Origin: an uncultured Muribaculaceae bacterium
Lineage (GTDB): Bacteria; Bacteroidota; Bacteroidia; Bacteroidales; Muribaculaceae
NCBI GenBank assembly: GCA_947173755.1
Contig: CAMWGM010000060.1
Coordinates: 1 to 7,859 of the forward strand
Direction of reading: 5' to 3'
Length of the DNA stretch: 7,859 nt
Part shown: piece by piece, positions 1-6,051 of the stretch
Position numbering within the stretch: position 1 is the first letter of the stretch
Layout of the letters: every line of letters begins with the position of its first letter
Program-made: the position numbers and the translations under genes
Notes under the pieces: model-generated
What the model saw: the letters and a program-made list of their open reading frames with translations, nothing else
Told to the model about the DNA's origin: nothing
The model's database searches: none

Positions 1-1266
1 CTGTCGGAGACCCAGCAGACCCTAGTCATCAAAAATCTGCGTGGTCAGGTACGCCTGCAGGCCGACGGTCAGTTGAAGACAGCCCATGACGTCATGGTTA
101 TGGCAATGCTCGGTGCCGAGGATTACGGCTTTTCGACGGCAGCCCTCATCGTGATCGGCTGTATAATGGACCGCTGCTGCCACACCAACAGATGTCCCGT
201 CGGAATCGCCACTCAGAATCCTGACCTTCGGGCCAAATTCGAGGATAAACCGGAATATCTCGTCAGATATTTCCGTTTCCTCGCGCGCCGAATCCGCGAG
301 ATGATGGCCGACCGTGGCATCCGCAGGCTTGATGAGGTGATCGGCCGTCCCGATCTGCTCAGGATTAAGGGAGAACTTCCTGAAGGTGTCGATTTCCGCA
401 GGTTGCTTCATGTCCCGCATGAAGCCCGGACGAACGCCGTGATTTGTGTGACCCGGCAGAAACATGATATCGATAAAGTGCTTGACCGTCGGATGATCGA
501 TCGCGCTTTTCCCGCACTTCAGTCGGCAAGTCCGGTGGAGATGGAATTTTCGGTTGCCAATACCGACCGTGCCGTCGGTGCTATGCTCTCGGGCGAAGTG
601 GCCGCAAAATATGGCGATTCCGGACTACCCGAAAATGATCTGATAAAGGTGATTTTTAAAGGCTCGGCTGGTCAGAGTTTCGGTGCCTTCCTGACCCGCG
701 GGGTCACATTCCGTCTCGAAGGTGATGCCAACGACTATGTCGGCAAAGGTCTCTCGGGGGGACGTATAGTTATTGTCCCTCCCTCAGGCTCGTCATTCGC
801 CCCTGAAGAAAACATCATTGCCGGAAACACCATTCTCTACGGCGCAACCTCCGGCGAGATATTCATAAACGGTCGAGTGGGCGAGCGATTCTGTGTGCGC
901 AACTCGGGAGCCTCTGCGGTTGTCGAGGGTGTAGGCGACCATTGCTGCGAGTATATGACCGGCGGACGTACCGTGGTTCTCGGTTCAACCGGCCGAAACT
1001 TCGCAGCCGGTATGAGCGGCGGCATAGCCTACGTCTACGACCCGGAGCGCACTTTCGACTATTTCTGCAACATGGAAATGGTGGAACTCTCACTCGTGGA
1101 CGATCCTGCAGATGCCCGCGAGCTGCATTCGCTCATATCCGCACATTACCGTCACACGCGCTCACCGCTCGCCGCAAGAATTCTCGACGACTGGGAGAAT
1201 GCTTTGCGCGACTTCATTCAGGTCATACCGACTGAATACCGGAAAGTCTACCGGCAGAAACAGTAA
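1..1266 (+). CDS. gltB: Glutamate synthase (GOGAT) large subunit, C-terminal part, truncated by left window edge
   Basis: This is the C-terminal 421 residues of the large (alpha) subunit of glutamate synthase, which makes two glutamates from glutamine and 2-oxoglutarate in cytosolic nitrogen assimilation. The frame is open from base 1, so the true start lies upstream; full-length relatives are about 1,500 residues. The first part is the end of the FMN-binding synthase barrel (LSETQQTL, then VRLQADGQLKT). Next come the cysteines of the [3Fe-4S] cluster in a C-x5-C-x4-C pattern, with codons at 160-162, 178-180 and 193-195, followed by PVGIATQ. From about 570 to 1040 lies the GXGXG beta-helix domain with its repeated glycine motifs (for example GKGLSGGRIVI, YMTGGRTVVLG, GMSGGIAYV). 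The stop is TAA at 1264-1266. No small subunit gene (gltD) follows; it must be upstream, elsewhere or absent. One oddity is an extra cysteine directly before the second cluster cysteine. Family assignment is very secure; the electron donor (NADPH or ferredoxin) cannot be told from this part. Confidence 0.96.
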   Translation: MSETQQTLVIKNLRGQVRLQADGQLKTAHDVMVMAMLGAEDYGFSTAALIVIGCIMDRCCHTNRCPVGIATQNPDLRAKFEDKPEYLVRYFRFLARRIREMMADRGIRRLDEVIGRPDLLRIKGELPEGVDFRRLLHVPHEARTNAVICVTRQKHDIDKVLDRRMIDRAFPALQSASPVEMEFSVANTDRAVGAMLSGEVAAKYGDSGLPENDLIKVIFKGSAGQSFGAFLTRGVTFRLEGDANDYVGKGLSGGRIVIVPPSGSSFAPEENIIAGNTILYGATSGEIFINGRVGERFCVRNSGASAVVEGVGDHCCEYMTGGRTVVLGSTGRNFAAGMSGGIAYVYDPERTFDYFCNMEMVELSLVDDPADARELHSLISAHYRHTRSPLAARILDDWENALRDFIQVIPTEYRKVYRQKQ

Positions 1267-1271
1267 ATATC

Positions 1272-1318
1272 AGTGAGAGGATGCATCGTCCTTCGACACA
1301 TCCTCTCACTTTGATTTT
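1272..1318 (+). terminator. Rho-independent-like terminator after gltB, possibly used from both sides
   Basis: A perfect 12-bp inverted repeat, agtgagaggatg at 1272-1283 and catcctctcact at 1299-1310, encloses a 15-nt loop in which gtc/gac could form a further short stem. It starts 5 nt after the gltB stop. On the plus strand it is followed directly by ttgatttt, a T-rich run, as expected for an intrinsic terminator. It also lies 20 nt beyond the stop of the convergent GH3 gene. On the minus strand the trailing sequence (gatattta) is only weakly T-rich, so termination of the glycosidase operon here is plausible but less certain. Confidence 0.8.
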
Positions 1319-1320
1319 AC

Positions 1321-1332
1321 AATCGGCCGATT
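1321..1332. repeat. 12-bp perfect palindrome overlapping the GH3 stop codon
   Basis: The sequence aatcggccgatt is identical to its own reverse complement and covers the first two bases (plus strand) of the TAA stop of the GH3 gene. It has no spacer, so as RNA it could form only a 4-bp stem with a tetraloop. It might be a protein-binding site or chance. It sits at the 3' ends of two convergent genes, where an operator would be unexpected, so I assign no function. Confidence 0.3.
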
Positions 1333-3541
1333 ATTGACGGTAACTGATGGTTTCGGAGATCGGGAAATTAGTCGACGATGTTCCGATAAGTATTTCGTAT
1401 TGTCCCGGGAAGGCGACAAAACCGTTCGAATCGGGATCGTAGCAGGCAAACATATCGGGTGTGACCGCGAATGTCACTTCAGTGGTGGCTCCTGGTTCCA
1501 GCCATACTTTTCGGAATGCTTTGAGTTCCTTCACCGGACGTTCGAGTGAGGTATTGGCAGGATCAGGAGCCACATACAGTTGCAGTGTATCGCTTCCTGC
1601 CCGTTTTCCGGTGTTGGTCACTTTGACCTTTATCTCGGTCTTGTCATTTCCGCTCATGGTCACGTTTGCGGGTGTTGCGTCAAGCCGGAATGTCGTATAA
1701 CTCATTCCGTATCCGAAAGGATAGCGGGCGGGAATTCCCTTCGTGTCATGCCAGCGGTAGCCCACAAGGATATCGTCGGCATAGTCTTGAGTGATTGAAT
1801 CGCCCGGATATGATAGTTGTCCGAAATGATGCGCGGAATTATCCTCCAGATTCACTGGAAATGAGAACGGAAGTTTGCCCGACGGGTTGACGCTGCCCGA
1901 TATGACCGAACCGATTGAATTTCCGGCCATCGACCCCAGATACCACGCCTGAAGGATTGCAGGTACTTTATCCGCCCATTCCATTCCGACTGCATTGCCG
2001 CTGAGGAGTGTGACGATCAGATTGGGATTCACTTCCGCAAGTGCTTCAATCAGTTCGGGCTGTCCGAAGGGAAGGCCATACTCCTCGCGGTCGCCTCCCT
2101 CGCAGTCCTGACCATGATTTTTGTTGAGACCCCCCACGAAAATCACGACATCGGCCTCTCGTGCCATATCGACCGCAATATGTCGCAGTGAGTCTGTAAC
2201 TGACTCCGCTATTGTTTCCGAATGGCCATACATCGGTCGTCCCGAGGCATATCCTTGTGTGAATCTGATATTGTCGCTGTATATATCGCGAAGGCCGTCG
2301 AGAGGTGTGACGATATCCTTGGGCTTAAGTTCTGACGAGCCTCCCCCTTTCATCAGGTTGCGGGTGGCGTTCTCACCGACAACGAGTATTCGCCTCCCCT
2401 GCCCGGGATCGAGAGGGAGTAGCGTTGTGCCGGATGCCAGTGTATCGTTTTTCAATAAGACGATTGCCTCGTTGCTCACACGCTCGGCCACATCATAATG
2501 TTTTTCAGAGCAAAGGGAGCCGAACGGTTTGTCGCGTCTCATAGCCGTGCGGAAATTCAGTCTGAGCAGACGGCGGACCTTGTCGTCGAGAGTCGAGGGG
2601 GCTACCTCGCCGCTCCGGAGCAACTTTTTGTAGGGATCGGCAAGATAATAATCATCGGTAGTGAAGGCCGACTCGGATGTAAGTCCGTTGGTGAACGTGC
2701 CCATCTCGAGATCCAGCCCGTTGAGAGCCGCCTCGCGTGTGTCATGGGCGCCTCCCCAGTCGGTGATCACCACTCCGTCGAAGCCCCATTCTCCTTTCAG
2801 GATGTTGTTGATGAGCATTTCATTGTGGCACGCATGCTGACCTCTCACCTTATTATATGCGCCCATCACGCTCCAGGCACCCCCGTCAATGACGGCACGC
2901 CGGAAGGCGGGTAGGTAGATCTCACGGAGTGCCCGGTCGGAGAGCCTGACATCGATATGGTCTCGCCATTTTTCCTGATTGTTGAGAGCGAAATGTTTCA
3001 CGCACGCCGCAACACCGTTTCGTTGCATGCCCTTGATGTAAGGCACGACCATCTCTCCGGCAAGAAAAGGATCCTCACCCATATACTCGAAGTTGCGCCC
3101 GTTGAGTGGAGTGCGGTAGATGTTGACTCCGGGTCCGAGTATCACATCCTTGCCTCGGTAGAGAGCCTCTTCGGCGAGCGCCTCACCATATTCTTCAGCC
3201 AGTGCCGGATTCCATGTGGCGGCGAGCGCGGTCAAGGCCGGAAATGCCGTCACCGAGTCGTTGGTGTGTCCCGCATATTTCCAACTGTCCCAACTGATTT
3301 CGGCGCGCACTCCATGAGGCCCGTCGCTCATCCAAAGATCAGGAATTCCGAGACGCGCTACCCCCGGTGCCGAGAATTTGCTCTGCGCATGACACATCGC
3401 TACTTTTTCGTTGAATGTCATGCGTGAGAGAGCATCTTCGACCCGTGCCTCAAGATCGGCCGTAGGATCGAGATAGAGAGGTGTATCGGCAGTTGCCCGA
3501 ACGGCCATGGTCAGGGCGAGCAGTAGAAAGATTTTTTTCAT
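1331..3541 (-). CDS. Exported GH3 beta-glucosidase-type exo-glycosidase, probably periplasmic
   Basis: This 736-residue GH3 enzyme probably removes non-reducing-end beta-linked glucose, here most likely the backbone glucose of xyloglucan oligosaccharides. Residues 1-18 look like a type I signal peptide (MKKIFLLLALTMAVRATA, then DTPLY) with no lipobox cysteine, implying the periplasm. The N-terminal barrel (about 35-330) carries the sugar-binding D73 in MSDGPHG, R149 in NGRNFEYMGEDP, K182-H183 in VKHF, and the nucleophile D261 in VITDWGG (codon 2759-2761). The second alpha/beta domain (about 360-600) contains EGGDREEYGLP, whose E481 is the best acid/base candidate. A fibronectin-III-like domain closes the protein (about 648-720, with RPVKELKAFRKV). 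This is the standard three-domain architecture, complete and without a PA14 insertion. It is the last gene of the operon; its ATG shares ATGA with the GH2 stop and has no Shine-Dalgarno-like sequence before it. Sequence alone does not exclude beta-xylosidase or another beta-glycosidase activity; the GH31 and GH2 neighbours favour beta-glucosidase. Confidence 0.92.
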   Translation of the reverse strand: MKKIFLLLALTMAVRATADTPLYLDPTADLEARVEDALSRMTFNEKVAMCHAQSKFSAPGVARLGIPDLWMSDGPHGVRAEISWDSWKYAGHTNDSVTAFPALTALAATWNPALAEEYGEALAEEALYRGKDVILGPGVNIYRTPLNGRNFEYMGEDPFLAGEMVVPYIKGMQRNGVAACVKHFALNNQEKWRDHIDVRLSDRALREIYLPAFRRAVIDGGAWSVMGAYNKVRGQHACHNEMLINNILKGEWGFDGVVITDWGGAHDTREAALNGLDLEMGTFTNGLTSESAFTTDDYYLADPYKKLLRSGEVAPSTLDDKVRRLLRLNFRTAMRRDKPFGSLCSEKHYDVAERVSNEAIVLLKNDTLASGTTLLPLDPGQGRRILVVGENATRNLMKGGGSSELKPKDIVTPLDGLRDIYSDNIRFTQGYASGRPMYGHSETIAESVTDSLRHIAVDMAREADVVIFVGGLNKNHGQDCEGGDREEYGLPFGQPELIEALAEVNPNLIVTLLSGNAVGMEWADKVPAILQAWYLGSMAGNSIGSVISGSVNPSGKLPFSFPVNLEDNSAHHFGQLSYPGDSITQDYADDILVGYRWHDTKGIPARYPFGYGMSYTTFRLDATPANVTMSGNDKTEIKVKVTNTGKRAGSDTLQLYVAPDPANTSLERPVKELKAFRKVWLEPGATTEVTFAVTPDMFACYDPDSNGFVAFPGQYEILIGTSSTNFPISETISYRQ
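3538..3541 (-). other. ATGA stop/start overlap between GH2 and GH3 genes
   Basis: On the minus strand the GH2 gene ends CAA-TGA and the GH3 gene begins ATG-AAA within the same four bases. Upstream of the GH3 ATG there is no purine-rich ribosome binding site, so ribosomes finishing GH2 probably re-initiate on GH3. The overlap also supports this start, because a signal peptide begins exactly there. Confidence 0.85.
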
Positions 3542-6051
3542 TGTGCGGTAATGGTGGTTTCAGATGATGATAGCAAGGGTGATGTGGCGGTGACTTTGAT
3601 GGCTCCTCCCGTTCCGTCGTTTCTTACAATCAGCATCGCCTTTCCGTGGAATGCCTTCCGGCGATCTGACTTGAATCGTTCGAGCGATATCGGCGAGCCG
3701 GTGTCAACACCTTCTTTTCTTCCGGCTCCTTCGACGGTAAATGTCACTTCGTTGTCGGCATAAGGAACAGTGATGCCGGCTTTATCTACTATCTCCACGA
3801 GTACATAACTAAGGTCGTTTCCGTCGGCATTTATGACACTTCGGTCGGGAGTGAGTCTTATAGCCGCCGGTTCACCTGCGGTTTTGATCGTGGTCTCGGC
3901 GACCCGTCGCCCCTTCTGCCGAGACACTGCTTTCACCTCTCCCGGTTCAAATTTCACTCTCCAGACTGCATGATAAGCATCCTTCTCGGGATTGCGCACT
4001 CCCTGAGACACGCCGTTGACGAAAAGTTCGATCTCGTCCGCATTATTATAGTATGCCCACATGTCGATCTCCCGGCCTTCTTCCCAGTTCCAGTGGGGAA
4101 ACAGATGGAGCACCGTTTTGTCGGGACGCCATTGTGTTTGATACATATAATAAGAGTCTTTCGGAATACCGCATAGATCGATAATTCCGAAATATGACGA
4201 TCTCGCGGGCCACCCATACGGGGTAGGTTCGCCGAGATAGTCAAATCCGGTCCAGATGAATTGTCCGGCGATGAAAGGCTTTGATTCCACGATCCGCAAC
4301 GTCGCTTCATGACCGTTTCCCCACGGCACATGACAGTTGTCGTAGGCTGAACAGGCAAATGAAGGATCATCATACGGTATATCCCAACGCTTCGGTGCGA
4401 TTATGACCGAATCAGATGGCATGTTGTAGTGACCTCTGGTCTGGAGAGCCGAAACACTTTCCGTTACGATGAACGGCAGACCGGGGAAAAGTCCTGGCAC
4501 CGAGTCAAACCACTCGTCATGATAGTTATAGCCGATAATGTCGAGAGCACCCGAGCGGAACAGATGATTTCCCGGGCGCGGTTCGTTGCATCCTGCCGTG
4601 ATGGGGCGCGTCGCGTCATGACTTCTCACGATATCTGCAAGCCGACGGGTCAGTTGCGAGTTGAAACTCATTTTTGAGTCGGGATCGGCGAGTTGTTCGT
4701 CACCATGACCGAAATTGAGTATAAGGTTTGCCTGCTCGAGAGTAAGAGTATCGGCCTTCGCCGAATTCCATTGCTCAAGCACCTCGTTGCCGATGCTCCA
4801 GATGATGACCGACGGATGATTTCTGTCGCGGCGTACCATGTCCGAAAGATCGCGCTCAGCCCACACCGGGAAATAACGGGCATAGTCGTGCGAGGTTTTA
4901 GCACGTCGCCACATGTCGAAACTCTCATCCATAACGATAAAGCCCATACTGTCTGTCAGTTCGAGCAGTTCGGGGGCCGGAGGATTATGCGAGCACCGGT
5001 AGGCGTTCGCCCCCATCTCTTTCAGGATTTCGAGTTGGCGACGGATAGCCCTGCGGTTGACTGCCGCTCCGAGCGCCCCCAGATCATGATGCATACACAC
5101 GCCTCTGATCTTCGTTTTTTCGCCGTTGAGACTGAAACCCTCTTCCGGATCGAAATTGAAACTCCTGAATCCCGTGAAGGTGGTCAGAGAGTCAATGATT
5201 TGTCCTCTGTCGCCATTAGTGAGATAGGTCGTCACACTGTATAGCGCCGGACTTGAAGGCGACCATAACTGCGGATCAGCTACCGTAATTTTCATCCTTA
5301 CGACACCCTCCGAATCAGATCCTATCGAGGCCTTTTCATAACCGGTTTCTGCTACGGTCATTCCACGTTGATCCCTGATTTTCGCTGATATCCCGATCTG
5401 CGATCCAACAGGTCGGTGATTTTCAATGGTCGTCGCTATCTCCACATTCCATTCCTTGTCCGGACTGTCTGTCGGGATTGTCACGACCTGATTACCCCAC
5501 TGCGCTATATGCACCCCCGGAAGCATGCGCAGACTGACATTGCGGTAGATGCCGCATCCCGAATACCAGCGCGAATTCGGTTGTTCGGCATTGTCGACCC
5601 TGACCGCAATGAGATTTTCTCTACCGTCGGAGTGGAGAAGGGGTGTCAGATCGTAACTGAACGATGCATATCCGTATGGCCTGGTGCCGACTTCATGTCC
5701 GTTGACAAAGACTGTCGAATTCATATATACCCCGTCGAAGTCGATATAAACTTTTTCGGCTCCATCAGGCGTTTTGAAATTCTTACGGTACCATCCTACA
5801 CCGCCCGGAAGGGCGCCACCTCCTGTCCCCGAAGGATTTTCAGGAGAGAAATCACCTTCGATAGCCCAGTCGTGAGGGACACTCAATTGCCGCCAGTGAG
5901 CATCGCTGTAATTTTCTCCGGCGAACTGTGCACTGTCGGCAAGCATGAACTTCCAGCCGTCGTTAAAACTGACTGCCCGCGAGTCGGAGGCTGCGGACAT
6001 CTGCACTCCATATAGAGCCATAACTGCGACAGTCGATAGCAATCTTTTCAT
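3538..6051 (-). CDS. Exported GH2 beta-galactosidase-type enzyme, probably periplasmic
   Basis: This complete 837-residue GH2 exo-glycosidase probably removes terminal beta-galactose from xyloglucan side chains. A type I signal peptide lies at residues 1 to about 20 (MKRLLSTVAVMALYGVQMSA), with no nearby cysteine for lipidation. The jelly-roll sugar-binding domain (about 27-175) shows the hallmarks VPHDWAIEGDF and RWYSGCGIYRNV. An Ig-like domain follows (about 180-296), then the catalytic barrel (about 297-605). The barrel holds acid/base E423 in WSIGNEV (codon 4783-4785) and nucleophile E531 in FIVTESVSA (codon 4459-4461), with GQFIWTGFDYLGEPTPYGWP near its end. The C-terminus has a DUF4982-like domain (about 645-705, with YYNNADEIELFVNG) and an Ig-like GH2 C-terminal domain (about 725-835, with ERFKSDRRKAFHGKA), typical of Bacteroidota GH2 enzymes. 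It overlaps both neighbours by 4 bp. The GH2 family also includes beta-glucuronidases and beta-mannosidases; the domain set and GH31/GH3 context favour beta-galactosidase, but the substrate is inferred. Confidence 0.92.
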   Translation of the reverse strand: MKRLLSTVAVMALYGVQMSAASDSRAVSFNDGWKFMLADSAQFAGENYSDAHWRQLSVPHDWAIEGDFSPENPSGTGGGALPGGVGWYRKNFKTPDGAEKVYIDFDGVYMNSTVFVNGHEVGTRPYGYASFSYDLTPLLHSDGRENLIAVRVDNAEQPNSRWYSGCGIYRNVSLRMLPGVHIAQWGNQVVTIPTDSPDKEWNVEIATTIENHRPVGSQIGISAKIRDQRGMTVAETGYEKASIGSDSEGVVRMKITVADPQLWSPSSPALYSVTTYLTNGDRGQIIDSLTTFTGFRSFNFDPEEGFSLNGEKTKIRGVCMHHDLGALGAAVNRRAIRRQLEILKEMGANAYRCSHNPPAPELLELTDSMGFIVMDESFDMWRRAKTSHDYARYFPVWAERDLSDMVRRDRNHPSVIIWSIGNEVLEQWNSAKADTLTLEQANLILNFGHGDEQLADPDSKMSFNSQLTRRLADIVRSHDATRPITAGCNEPRPGNHLFRSGALDIIGYNYHDEWFDSVPGLFPGLPFIVTESVSALQTRGHYNMPSDSVIIAPKRWDIPYDDPSFACSAYDNCHVPWGNGHEATLRIVESKPFIAGQFIWTGFDYLGEPTPYGWPARSSYFGIIDLCGIPKDSYYMYQTQWRPDKTVLHLFPHWNWEEGREIDMWAYYNNADEIELFVNGVSQGVRNPEKDAYHAVWRVKFEPGEVKAVSRQKGRRVAETTIKTAGEPAAIRLTPDRSVINADGNDLSYVLVEIVDKAGITVPYADNEVTFTVEGAGRKEGVDTGSPISLERFKSDRRKAFHGKAMLIVRNDGTGGAIKVTATSPLLSSSETTITAQ
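6048..6051 (-). other. ATGA stop/start overlap between GH31 and GH2 genes
   Basis: The GH31 frame ends CTA-TGA and the GH2 frame begins ATG-AAA within these four bases on the minus strand. The upstream sequence (aacgataagact) has no strong Shine-Dalgarno match. With the identical junction at 3538-3541, this indicates one polycistronic message with coupled translation. Confidence 0.85.

Noticed and set aside
73..75. TTG at 73 as the start of the glutamate synthase gene
   Set aside because: The same frame is open to base 1 and encodes conserved synthase-domain sequence (LSETQQTL, VRLQADGQ) before this codon, so it is an internal leucine in a truncated gene.
2121..3427. Several 125-156-codon plus-strand frames opposite the GH3 gene
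   Set aside because: They lie inside an intact GH3 coding region, are unrelated in sequence to each other and to known families, and show compositional bias of reversed coding sequence.
5416..6015. A 199-codon plus-strand frame (and a 183-codon one at 4693-5244) opposite the GH2 gene
   Set aside because: Both are antisense to conserved GH2 domains, with no recognisable motif, signal peptide or upstream signal; they are shadow frames.
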